Below, piece after piece: positions 9,941 to 17,103 of a stretch of 64,000 nucleotides of DNA. The stretch is taken from positions 124,001 through 188,000 of the forward strand of contig JACKGS010000002.1 of assembly GCA_020631865.1 (NCBI GenBank), given 5' to 3'. The stretch's first letter is position 1; every line of letters starts with the position of its first letter. The stretch comes from Candidatus Nomurabacteria bacterium. Lineage in GTDB: Bacteria; Patescibacteriota; Saccharimonadia; Saccharimonadales; UBA7683. The translations under genes were made by a program, and so were the position numbers. Below the pieces are notes generated by a model that saw nothing but the letters and a program-made list of their open reading frames with translations, had not been told where the DNA came from and did no database searches.

Positions 9941-9973
9941 CCCCCCCTCCGCCTTCATCTCTCTAAGGAGATT

Positions 9974-10000
9974 GCCTGGCGAGGACAGTCCTCGCCAGGC
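9974..10000. repeat. REP palindrome, left of RAYT gene
   Basis: A perfect palindrome: GCCTGGCGAGGA (9974-9985), loop CAG, TCCTCGCCAGGC (9989-10000). The same core recurs immediately after the transposase gene. It could also work as the terminator hairpin of the fibre gene, but no T-run follows. Confidence 0.85.
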
Positions 10001-10025
10001 GGTAAATTAGTGATACAATATGTTT

Positions 10026-10685
10026 ATGCCAAGTCGGAATGCTATTAAAGATTATGTTTCAGATAGTTTCTATCATATATATAATCGTGGTGTTGAGAAG
10101 AGGAAGATTTTTTTAGACGAGCGAGATTATGCAGTTTTTCTTAGCTATTTCAAGGTGGCTCTTAGTGAACGAATAGATGAAGATATAGAAAATGAGGCAC
10201 TTTCAGTGGTTGAAGAAGCTAGGCTAAGGAGGTTAAATTTACATAAAGATATCGAACTAGTTGCATACTGTCTTGTGCCCAATCATTTTCATTTATTAAT
10301 TTATCAAAAGGGAAATCCACAAGCTATCACTGAACTGATGCGTTCCACGATGTCAGGGTATGTTAGATATTTCAACAAGCGATACAATAGAGTCGGCAGT
10401 TTATTTCAAGGGAGATACAAAGCTAGTTTAATTGATGAAGAAGCATATCTATGGCATATATCGCGCTATATACATTTAAATTCATTAGATAAAAAGACTG
10501 AACCCGAACAGGATGAACACAGTAGCTACCAGTATTATATTGGTAAAAAGAGCGCAGAATGGTTGCATCCAGAGAGAATTTTAGAAATGCACGGCTCCAT
10601 AAAAGAGTACACAGATTTCGTAGAAGATTACAGAGATCGCAAAGAACTCCTCGACGAAATAAAACACCAACTAGCCAACCACTAA
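10026..10685 (+). CDS. REP-associated tyrosine transposase (Y1/HUH family)
   Basis: The N-terminal YHIYNRGVEKRKIFLDERDY and the VPNHFHLLIY motif (the HUH metal-binding pair His-x-His) identify the Y1_Tnp/RAYT family. The catalytic tyrosine is probably in the YLWHISRYIHLN helix. RAYTs nick single-stranded REP hairpins and are single-copy, domesticated relatives of IS200/IS605 TnpA. ATGs exist at 10020 and 10026. I prefer 10026 because TACAAT (10014-10019) sits 6 nt before it, the pattern of other leaderless genes here. REP palindromes flank the gene on both sides. Confidence 0.88.
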   Translation: MPSRNAIKDYVSDSFYHIYNRGVEKRKIFLDERDYAVFLSYFKVALSERIDEDIENEALSVVEEARLRRLNLHKDIELVAYCLVPNHFHLLIYQKGNPQAITELMRSTMSGYVRYFNKRYNRVGSLFQGRYKASLIDEEAYLWHISRYIHLNSLDKKTEPEQDEHSSYQYYIGKKSAEWLHPERILEMHGSIKEYTDFVEDYRDRKELLDEIKHQLANH

Positions 10686-10690
10686 ATATT

Positions 10691-10731
10691 GCCTGGCGAG
10701 GACAGTCCTCGCCACAATAGTCCTCGCCACA
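10691..10731. repeat. REP palindrome plus extra half-site, right of RAYT gene
   Basis: GCCTGGCGAGGA, CAG, TCCTCGCC repeats the left REP (10691-10713), but the last arm bases have diverged. A further TCCTCGCC follows at 10721-10728, forming a REP plus half-REP cluster. Confidence 0.8.
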
Positions 10732-10808
10732 GTAATGAAGTTGAGGTTTTGCTAGATAGTTTTTGGAAGGTTTAGTATAATGGTTATAGTAAAAATAAGA
10801 GGAGATTT

Positions 10809-11309
10809 ATGGATCAGTTTAGAAAACCGGCTTTAAAGCCTAAGGCAGTTGTTAATACCCAAGAGCGTGTCGTTGTTGCCCAGGAGCCGAATCGCTCAAA
10901 GTTGCCATATATAATAATTGCTGTGCTTTTGGTCGTAATAGTTTCTGCTATAGCGGTTGTGGCAAAAAAGAACTACATGGCTCATTCAAATACATTAGTT
11001 GGAGTAAAGGACGATAAATATCAAGCGTTATTTTTAACCAATGGCCAGGTGTACTTCGGTAAAATTAGTTTGGCAGGTAAAAATACAGTAAAGATAAATG
11101 ATATCTACTATCTGCAAGTAGCGCAGAAAGTACAGCCAGAAGATAGCAAGCAAGAAACACAAGCAACTGAACCTCAGTTGATTAAGCTGGGCGAAGAGTT
11201 ACACGGTCCAGAAGACGAGATGTTTATTGAACGTTCGCAAGTTTCTTTTTGGGAGAATCTAAAAGATAATAGCAAGGTCGTTGAGGCTATCAAAGCTTAT
11301 AAAAAATAG
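10809..11309 (+). CDS. single-pass membrane protein of unknown function
   Basis: The 166-aa product has a cytoplasmic N-terminus of about 33 residues, a strong transmembrane helix (about 34-54) and an extracytoplasmic domain. That domain includes YQALFLTNGQVYFGKISL, which looks like a small beta barrel. I recall similar proteins in Saccharibacteria, but no function is known to me. TATAAT at 10775-10780 and an AGAGGAG ribosome site precede the ATG. A coiled-coil gene with its own promoter follows 23 nt downstream. Confidence 0.7.
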   Translation: MDQFRKPALKPKAVVNTQERVVVAQEPNRSKLPYIIIAVLLVVIVSAIAVVAKKNYMAHSNTLVGVKDDKYQALFLTNGQVYFGKISLAGKNTVKINDIYYLQVAQKVQPEDSKQETQATEPQLIKLGEELHGPEDEMFIERSQVSFWENLKDNSKVVEAIKAYKK

Positions 11310-11332
11310 TAAGCATTTGCTATAATTTAATT

Positions 11333-11767
11333 ATGACAAAAACGGATCCATACATTACAAGAAAAGATTTAGATGAGGCTATGGATAAAGTTGTCTCTGG
11401 CATATCGGATGTTATTGCTGATCTCGCACATAATATAGATCAAAGATTTGAAGGTGTCGATCAGAGATTCGAAAGCATTGATAAAAGATTCGAAAGCATT
11501 GATCAAAGATTCGATGGTGTTGAAAAAAGATTAGACAACATGGATATTAGAATGTCGCGTATAGAATACGACGTTTCTGATATTAAAACTGATATCGTAC
11601 ACTTGAAAGAATCACACGATAGACTGCTTAATACCGTAGATAGATTCATTGGTAGAATTGAGAAGTATGAAACAGAACTTTCAGCAAGAGATTCCCAGTT
11701 CGAGAGACTATTAGATTGGGCTAAGAAGGTTTCTGTCAAAACCGGTATACCTCTAGAAGACTTTTAG
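11333..11767 (+). CDS. heptad-repeat coiled-coil protein
   Basis: The 144-aa protein is almost entirely coiled coil. Residues about 36-75 are tandem heptads of the form D-Q-R-F-E-(G/S)-(V/I), encoded by a tandem 21-bp DNA repeat (about 11439-11540). The rest continues as helical heptads and ends in a short helical cap. There is no signal peptide or membrane segment. TATAAT (11321-11326) lies 6 nt before the ATG with no ribosome site, suggesting a leaderless mRNA. Function unknown; probably a structural or scaffolding trimer. Confidence 0.75.
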   Translation: MTKTDPYITRKDLDEAMDKVVSGISDVIADLAHNIDQRFEGVDQRFESIDKRFESIDQRFDGVEKRLDNMDIRMSRIEYDVSDIKTDIVHLKESHDRLLNTVDRFIGRIEKYETELSARDSQFERLLDWAKKVSVKTGIPLEDF

Positions 11768-11774
11768 TAAGCAT

Positions 11775-13703
11775 TTAAAGAAGATTAATTGGGTCTAGGG
11801 TAAATTGCCAGCGCTGTGGAAGATTCTTGGCAATTTCTACTAATGTAGACCTTCTTGATGAGCTGACGGTAAGCTGTTGATAGAACAATTTACCTCGATG
11901 CTCATGGAAAGCCGGCGATGGTCCACGTACGAATATACCTTTATATTTTATCTTCAGTTCTTTTGTAAGTTTTTGTGCTGCATTTTCAGCAGTGGATACA
12001 GATGCATAGCCGGTTGTTAAATGAAGCAAGAATGTGTGTGGTGGCATGTGTTCTGCGCTACGTTCATTAATTTCATAATCGTAAAATTTTCCATAATTTT
12101 GTTCACAAGCAAATTGAATTGCCGGATGATCTGGATTAAGTGTCTGGATTATTACATGGCTTTTATGCCCGCCTCTGCCAGCGCGACCGATTACCTGAGT
12201 GGTGAGTTGAAATGAGCGTTCGCAACTTGAATAATCTGGGATAAATAATTCTGAATCTGCCTGAATAATACCAACGGTATTTAAGTGAGGAAGATCTAAT
12301 CCTTTGGCGATGCCTTGAGTACCTATTATTATCTGAATTTTATTATCGTACAGGTCTTGGTATCTGTTATGAAGTTGTTCATTCTCCGGGGTGTCACCAT
12401 CAAATCTTGCTACGACACTATCCGGAAATAGTTTAATAACTTCTGATTCAATTCGCTTGCTCCCAAAGCCCTTAAAGTCTATGTTTGGGCTTTTGCAATC
12501 TGGACATACTTGTGGTGGTCTTTGCGTCAGTCCACAAGTATGACACTTCAAAATATTTTTGTCGTGATGAAGTCGAAAGGGTATGTGACAATTTTGACAC
12601 TCGGCAGACCACCCACAGTCAGAGCACAGGCTCATTCTAGCAGTTCCACGACGATTATGAAAAAGTAAAATTTGTTCGTTTTGGGTAATGGAATTATTCA
12701 TCGCTTCTAGTAGTTTTTTGCTGAATAACTGATGTGTTCCAAAAGAGCTTCTGTCTCGCATGTCCACAACTTCGATAGCGGTATTTCTTGCTTGAGTAGT
12801 ATTATTTAAAGATATAACCGGCGTTCCGGTAGCTTGAGCAATAAAGTAGTCAGCTATGGCTGGTGTTGCACTGCCGAGCACTAATTTTGCATTTTTTTGT
12901 AGCTCAGCTAATTTTCTGGCAACTCGTAGAGTAGAATATTTTGGTTGTGAATCTTGGATATAGCTGGGCTCATGACACTCATCAATAATAATAAGTCCTA
13001 AGTTGGATATTGGCGCAAAAAGACTAGACCTTGGCCCAACAATTACCCAGGGATCTTCGGTGCCATTAAGTATTTGCCAATTTTTATGTCGCTGAGATTC
13101 TGTAAGCCCAGAATGTAAAACCAGCACTCTGTCATGTAGCTGTTCAAATTCTGTTGCTAATTGTGGCGTTAAAGAAATCTCGGGTACCAAAACTAAAACA
13201 CTTTTTTGTTCTTTGAGTATTTTTTTGGCTAGCTCTTGATAAACCCGTGTTTTGCCTGAGCCAGTTATGCCATGAAGTAGATGTGTAATAGAATTTGAAT
13301 TTTCAATTTCCACTATGGCATTTTGCTGATCACGTGTTAGCGTGTGTAGGGTTTCAGATCTTTTGATTTTCATAAAATTGTTTTCGGCGGTACGCCTCTT
13401 TTTGTCTAGGCCTTTTGGTAAAATTGACTGCAAAACTATAGAAAGCCTGGTGGCGTAAAATTCACTTATCCAAACAGCTAGATCAATTAAGTGCTTCGGA
13501 ACGGCCTCATCCAATGTTTCATCTATATCTTTTGTTGCAAACCTGGGTTTTGAAGTAGTGTCGACAATTATCCCCAGCTTCTTTAGCTTCCCAAATGGAA
13601 TACGCGCTACGGTACCAATGGTAATTTCTTTTTCAGAGCTATAAGTTAAAAGATCTTCACGTCCACCAATAACTCCAATCGGACAAACTAGATAGTAATT
13701 CAC
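11775..13703 (-). CDS. priA: primosomal protein N' (PriA helicase)
   Basis: A replication-restart helicase. Visible motifs are Walker A GITGSGKT, the DEAH-type IIDECHEPS, a paired zinc module (CSDCGWSAECQNC then CHTCG and CPDC) and QVIGRAGRGG (motif VI). At about 640 aa it is short for the family (usually about 730), mostly in the N-terminal DNA-binding domain. The reading frame stays open to a TTG at 13718, but that lies in a 7-bp tandem repeat. GTG at 13703, giving MNYYLVCPIGV, is the more natural start. Confidence 0.92.
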   Translation of the reverse strand: MNYYLVCPIGVIGGREDLLTYSSEKEITIGTVARIPFGKLKKLGIIVDTTSKPRFATKDIDETLDEAVPKHLIDLAVWISEFYATRLSIVLQSILPKGLDKKRRTAENNFMKIKRSETLHTLTRDQQNAIVEIENSNSITHLLHGITGSGKTRVYQELAKKILKEQKSVLVLVPEISLTPQLATEFEQLHDRVLVLHSGLTESQRHKNWQILNGTEDPWVIVGPRSSLFAPISNLGLIIIDECHEPSYIQDSQPKYSTLRVARKLAELQKNAKLVLGSATPAIADYFIAQATGTPVISLNNTTQARNTAIEVVDMRDRSSFGTHQLFSKKLLEAMNNSITQNEQILLFHNRRGTARMSLCSDCGWSAECQNCHIPFRLHHDKNILKCHTCGLTQRPPQVCPDCKSPNIDFKGFGSKRIESEVIKLFPDSVVARFDGDTPENEQLHNRYQDLYDNKIQIIIGTQGIAKGLDLPHLNTVGIIQADSELFIPDYSSCERSFQLTTQVIGRAGRGGHKSHVIIQTLNPDHPAIQFACEQNYGKFYDYEINERSAEHMPPHTFLLHLTTGYASVSTAENAAQKLTKELKIKYKGIFVRGPSPAFHEHRGKLFYQQLTVSSSRRSTLVEIAKNLPQRWQFTLDPINLL

Positions 13704-13707
13704 ATAT

Positions 13708-13742
13708 TCAAGTATCAAGTATCAAGTATCAAGTATCAAGTA
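13708..13742. repeat. tandem 7-bp repeat, five units of TCAAGTA
   Basis: Five perfect TCAAGTA units sit directly before the priA start codon. The period is the same as in the arms of the palindromic elements elsewhere. Copy number could vary by slippage and would change the spacing upstream of priA. Confidence 0.85.
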
Positions 13743-13854
13743 TCTCAATAGTATTGCGCTAAGAATCATCATTATCAAACACCCTATGTAAATGGGTCAA
13801 AATTGTGAAATATTGTACTTTCAACAATAATGAACGTGGTATAATTGAATAGTA

Positions 13855-14133
13855 ATGTTAGACACGTTTATTACATCAAGAGTGAGACGCAAAATCATAA
13901 TTGTTTATGCTAAATATCCAGATTTTAAAACTCATGTTAGAGGTTTGGCTAAACTTATACGTGAAGATGCCGGTAATATACAACGTGAACTAAAAAAGCT
14001 GGAGAAGATTGGATTTTTGCATTCTGAAAAGAAGGGTAATAGCAAAGTTTATTCGACAAACAAGCAGTTCATTATCTTTAAAGAACTTCAGAACATTGTC
14101 TTAAAATCACAACGAGCCGGCCAAACAAAATAG
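13855..14133 (+). CDS. winged-helix DNA-binding protein
   Basis: The 92-aa product has an N-terminal helix, a helix-turn-helix (about residues 25-50, HVRGLAKLIREDAGNIQREL) and a beta-wing ending in the GNSKVYST turn. This is the layout of small ArsR/MarR-like regulators. TATAAT (13840-13845) lies 9 nt before the ATG without a ribosome site. A Nudix gene follows 29 nt downstream, so it may regulate that gene or itself. Target unknown. Confidence 0.7.
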   Translation: MLDTFITSRVRRKIIIVYAKYPDFKTHVRGLAKLIREDAGNIQRELKKLEKIGFLHSEKKGNSKVYSTNKQFIIFKELQNIVLKSQRAGQTK

Positions 14134-14162
14134 AGCCGGCAGTTAGGGCAGGAATTTGAGTG

Positions 14163-14555
14163 ATGAGTAATCAATTACACAGAGTATGTATCAAGGCTCT
14201 TATTAAAGATGGCGATAAGATACTATTGGCACGTGAACCTACTGGTGTTTGGGATTTGCTAGGTGGTGGCATAGAGGGCACGGAATCTCCGCTAGAGTGT
14301 CTTGTGCGTGAGATTAAGGAAGAGTCTGGAATTGATTTAAAATCTTACACTACCCAACCAAGCTTCTTTTTTACATCACTCAGCAACAGAGGAAGCCCGG
14401 TCGCAGTAGCTGTTTACGAAGTGGAGCTGGCGTCTATGAATTTTCGACCTTCTGAAGAATGTGAGGAGTTGCGTTTTATCGCAAAGAGCCATGTGGATAC
14501 TTTGAAAATCTCACCAAGTGCTAAAAAACTCATCGAATTGATTCAAGATGCTTGA
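14163..14555 (+). CDS. Nudix hydrolase
   Basis: The Nudix box G-x5-E-x7-REIKEESGI is complete (residues about 35-58, GGIEGTESPLECLV then REIKEESGI), so the metal-dependent pyrophosphatase activity should be intact. The substrate (oxidised nucleotide, NDP-sugar or other) cannot be told. An in-frame GTG at 14160 directly precedes the ATG at 14163. The gene follows the winged-helix regulator and precedes rpsU. Confidence 0.85.
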   Translation: MSNQLHRVCIKALIKDGDKILLAREPTGVWDLLGGGIEGTESPLECLVREIKEESGIDLKSYTTQPSFFFTSLSNRGSPVAVAVYEVELASMNFRPSEECEELRFIAKSHVDTLKISPSAKKLIELIQDA

Positions 14556-14588
14556 ATATCCGATACATCTGTAGTAGAATATTTTGGT

Positions 14589-14804
14589 ATGATTCAAGTA
14601 ACAAGAAAAGACAACAAAGAAGGTCTAGAAAACCTTATTCGCCGTTTCAATCGCAAGGTTGCATCTGCAGGTATTATTACCACTATGAAGAATGGTGAAT
14701 TTTTTACTAAACCAATTAGTAAAGTTGAGCGACGTAAAAAAGCAATTATTAGAAAAGCTCGTAAATCTGAAAAGATGAAGCGAATTCGCTTAGGTCAGAG
14801 GTAG
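14589..14804 (+). CDS. rpsU: 30S ribosomal protein bS21
   Basis: The 71-aa basic protein has the bS21 pattern: an N-terminal strand (IQVTRKDNKEGLENLIRRFN), the KPISKVERRKKAI segment and an Arg/Lys-rich C-terminal helix. TTGAAT (14552-14557), 17 bp and TAGAAT (14575-14580) form a promoter only 8 nt before the ATG, so translation is probably leaderless. yqeY follows with 2 nt between stop and start, a conserved rpsU-yqeY pairing. Confidence 0.92.
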   Translation: MIQVTRKDNKEGLENLIRRFNRKVASAGIITTMKNGEFFTKPISKVERRKKAIIRKARKSEKMKRIRLGQR

Positions 14805-14806
14805 CC

Positions 14807-15265
14807 ATGTCGTTAAAACTGCGTATTGAAGCCGATATTAAATCGGCCATGCTTTCTCGTGAGCAATTTATTGTCGAAACTCTTAGGACAGTTAAAGGTG
14901 TAATTCTTAATGAAGAGGTGGCCAAGGGTGTTCGAGATGCAGGTTTAGACGATGCTTCAATAGAGAGTCTGCTGGCAAAAGAGGTTAAAAAGAGGCATGA
15001 AGCTGCTGAACTATTTGAAAAAGGTGGAAATTCTGAGTCGGCTAAAAAAGAACTTAAAGAAGCCGAGCTTCTACAGGCATACTTGCCGAAACAGCTTTCT
15101 GAAGAAGAAATAAAATCAGTCATAGATTCAGTTATTTCTGAAACTGGAGCTAGCTCTGCTGGGCAGATGGGACAAGTGATCGGTGGCGTTAAAGCCAAAG
15201 TCGGTAATCAGGCAGACGGCGCGCTTATTGCACGGTTGGTGAAGCAGATGCTTGCACAAGACTAG
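14807..15265 (+). CDS. yqeY: GatB/YqeY domain protein
   Basis: The 152-aa protein matches YqeY along its length: the N-terminal helical SLKLRIEADIKSAMLSR and the C-terminal LPKQLSEEEIKSVIDSVI and GQVIGGVKAKVG segments. The domain is homologous to the tRNA-binding tail of GatB. Its own role, probably tRNA-related, is not settled. It is co-transcribed with rpsU. A repeat element carrying the four-helix-bundle gene begins right after the stop. Confidence 0.88.
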   Translation: MSLKLRIEADIKSAMLSREQFIVETLRTVKGVILNEEVAKGVRDAGLDDASIESLLAKEVKKRHEAAELFEKGGNSESAKKELKEAELLQAYLPKQLSEEEIKSVIDSVISETGASSAGQMGQVIGGVKAKVGNQADGALIARLVKQMLAQD

Positions 15266-15298
15266 AAATACGTAATAAGAAAAAAGAAATATGGGAAA
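15266..15298. repeat. left arm of the palindromic element carrying the four-helix gene
   Basis: Directly after the yqeY stop come AAATACG, AATAAG and AAAGAAATATG, resembling the purine-rich arms at 5095-5125, 30357-30400 and 62886-62915. The ATG of the last unit is the start codon of the four-helix ORF. Confidence 0.7.
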
Positions 15299-15671
15299 AC
15301 AAAACGAACTAAAAGCATTTCAAGATCTAACAGTATGGCAAGAAAGTAGAAAACTGTTCTTTATAATTTATAAATTAACTAAACAGTTTCCAAAAGAAGA
15401 GGTTTTTAGTTCAGTTTCACAGATGCGTAGATCTTCTATGTCCATCTCGTCTAATATTGCAGAAGGATTTGGAAGGTCATCAATAGCGGATAAGTTACAT
15501 TTTTATATTATGGCTCGTGGGTCTTTGACAGAATTGCAAAATCAAATAATACTTACTGGAGATGTTGGTTTGATTACAGCAGAAAATATAAAAATAGCAC
15601 TTGAACAAGCTGAAATAACCCATAAACTGGTAGTAGGTTTAATTAAAGTAACTGAACGGAGAAAACAATGA
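15291..15671 (+). CDS. four-helix-bundle protein (23S rRNA intervening-sequence ORF family)
   Basis: The 126-aa product has the family signature: F-x-D-L-x-V-W-Q-E-S (residues 10-19), then SQMRRSSMSISSNIAEGFGR (about 44-63) and a Gly-Ser-L-x-E-L-x-x-Q helix (about 77-87). These proteins form pentameric four-helix bundles; relatives include ORFs in 23S rRNA insertions and the Avd accessory protein of retroelements. No reverse transcriptase is nearby. The gene sits exactly between two arms of a palindromic repeat and starts inside the left arm, which suggests it travels with the element. Molecular function unknown. Confidence 0.9.
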   Translation: MGKQNELKAFQDLTVWQESRKLFFIIYKLTKQFPKEEVFSSVSQMRRSSMSISSNIAEGFGRSSIADKLHFYIMARGSLTELQNQIILTGDVGLITAENIKIALEQAEITHKLVVGLIKVTERRKQ

Positions 15672-15732
15672 AGCGAAGTCCATTTTTCATATTTCATTTT
15701 TCATATTCCTCTTCTCTCATGGGAGACTTCCG
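15672..15732. repeat. right arm of the palindromic element carrying the four-helix gene
   Basis: After the four-helix stop, TTTTTCATATTTCATTTTTC and ATATTCC form the pyrimidine-rich complement of the left arm. It ends about 30 bp before the adk ATG. This completes a 467-bp unit of left arm, ORF and right arm inserted between yqeY and adk. Confidence 0.7.
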
Positions 15733-16287
15733 ATGATAATATTTTTCGGACCTGCTGGGGCGGGTAAAAGTGTACAGGGTCAATTATTGGCGGCTCGATA
15801 TGGTTGGAGATGGCTTTCTGCGGGACAATTACTTAGAGATACCAGAGACCCTCAGCTTTTAAAAGAGATGCAAAGCGGTGGTTTGGCTAATAGCGAAAAG
15901 GTTAATGAAATCTTTGAAGATGCTTTAATAAAGGCTAAAGATATAGATGGCGTTATATCTGATGGTTTTCCGAGAGAGCTTAGTCAGGCAAAGTGGTTAG
16001 TAGATGCACTGCCAAAGCACGAACGTTCAATAGCATTGGTTGTCGTGTTGGAGGTTCCGCGTTCAGAAATCGACAACCGTCTTAAGTTAAGAGGTAGAGC
16101 TGATGATACCCCAGATGCCATAGAGCAAAGATTGAGTATTTATAGGCAAGAAGTCTACCCAATCTTAAATTACTTTGCCGAAAAAGGTTTAAAAATAGCA
16201 CATATAGACGGAACGGGTTCGGTTGGCCAGGTACATGACCGCGTTGTTTCTGAGCTTCAAGCAATTAATCTAAATCCAGCGGTATAA
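15733..16287 (+). CDS. adk: adenylate kinase
   Basis: A nucleoside monophosphate kinase (ATP + AMP to 2 ADP). The P-loop GPAGAGKS is at residues 6-13 and the NMP-site DGFPRE near residue 76. The Arg-containing LRGRADDTPDAIEQRL lid segment follows. At 184 aa it is the short form without a zinc LID insertion. GGGAG precedes the ATG. It is followed by map after 11 nt, the usual adk-map pairing of the ribosomal spc region, here detached from it. Confidence 0.9.
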   Translation: MIIFFGPAGAGKSVQGQLLAARYGWRWLSAGQLLRDTRDPQLLKEMQSGGLANSEKVNEIFEDALIKAKDIDGVISDGFPRELSQAKWLVDALPKHERSIALVVVLEVPRSEIDNRLKLRGRADDTPDAIEQRLSIYRQEVYPILNYFAEKGLKIAHIDGTGSVGQVHDRVVSELQAINLNPAV

Positions 16288-16298
16288 CAGAGATTTTT

Positions 16299-17048
16299 AT
16301 GCAGACAAAAGTTAAAACACAACAAGAGATTAAAGATATACGCGTATCGGGTCAGATGTTGGCTCAAGTTTTGGCTTATTTAAAGCCAAGGACAGTAGTG
16401 GGTATAACTACTAAAGAACTTGCTGATATAGCTGCTAAAGAACTACAAAAACTGGGTGGCAAGCCGGCCTTTCTAGGATACGGAGGATTTCCTGATGTAA
16501 TTTGTATTTCACGCAATGAAGAAGTGGTGCATGGTATTCCAGGGCTAGAGGTGGTTGAAGATGGTGATTTAGTAAGCCTGGACTTCGGCGTGGATTATAA
16601 CGGCATGATTACAGACTCTGCAATTACAGTATTAGCAGGCAATTCAACAGGCGAAAAAAGAAAGCTTTTAAAGGGCACGGAAGAGGCATTGATGGCCGGT
16701 GTTAATGTAGTTAAAAATGGGGTCAAGACTGGTGATATTGGAGCAGCGGTTGAAAAAGTGATGTTGCAATACGGCTTTGGTATTGTTCGAGATCTAGTAG
16801 GTCACGGTGTTGGGCATAATGTCCACGAAGAGCCAGATATCCCAAATTATGGTGTTGTCGGCACTGGCAAGGCCTTGCAAACTGGTATGACCATCGCAAT
16901 AGAACCAATGAGCACACTCGGTAGCGAGCGGGTGGTATTAGATAAAGACGGCTGGACAATTAGTACTTACGATAAATCTCTAAGCGCTCACTTTGAGCAC
17001 ACAGTCTTAATTTTAGAAGACTCCGCAGAAATCCTCACCCTAGCTTAA
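16299..17048 (+). CDS. map: methionine aminopeptidase, type I
   Basis: Removes the N-terminal methionine. The metal ligands are visible in order: DFGVDYNGMITDSA (two Asp), GHGVGHNVHEEP (His), IEPMST (Glu) and FEHTVL (Glu). The 249-aa length fits the type Ia enzyme without extension. With def and fmt in the same window, the full formylation, deformylation and Met-excision path is encoded within 13 kb. Confidence 0.95.
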   Translation: MQTKVKTQQEIKDIRVSGQMLAQVLAYLKPRTVVGITTKELADIAAKELQKLGGKPAFLGYGGFPDVICISRNEEVVHGIPGLEVVEDGDLVSLDFGVDYNGMITDSAITVLAGNSTGEKRKLLKGTEEALMAGVNVVKNGVKTGDIGAAVEKVMLQYGFGIVRDLVGHGVGHNVHEEPDIPNYGVVGTGKALQTGMTIAIEPMSTLGSERVVLDKDGWTISTYDKSLSAHFEHTVLILEDSAEILTLA

Positions 17049-17066
17049 TTGATTTTATGGATGTTG

Positions 17067-17096
17067 TTGCGGAAAATACTCCATAAGCGTTATACT
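17067..17096 (+). promoter_or_regulatory. promoter of ftsA, probably leaderless
   Basis: TTGCGG (17067-17072), 18 bp and TATACT (17091-17096). The ATG begins 8 bases after the -10 box, so the transcript should start at or next to the start codon. The AGCGTTATACTA string is shared with the nrdR promoter. Confidence 0.65.
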
Positions 17097-17103
17097 AGCT
17101 GTT

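Noticed and set aside
13708..13742. CRISPR array
   Set aside because: Units are 7 bp, without spacers, and no cas genes occur in the window.
15291..15671. Diversity-generating retroelement (Avd-like protein)
   Set aside because: No reverse transcriptase, template repeat or variable repeat is near; the ORF matches the plain four-helix family.
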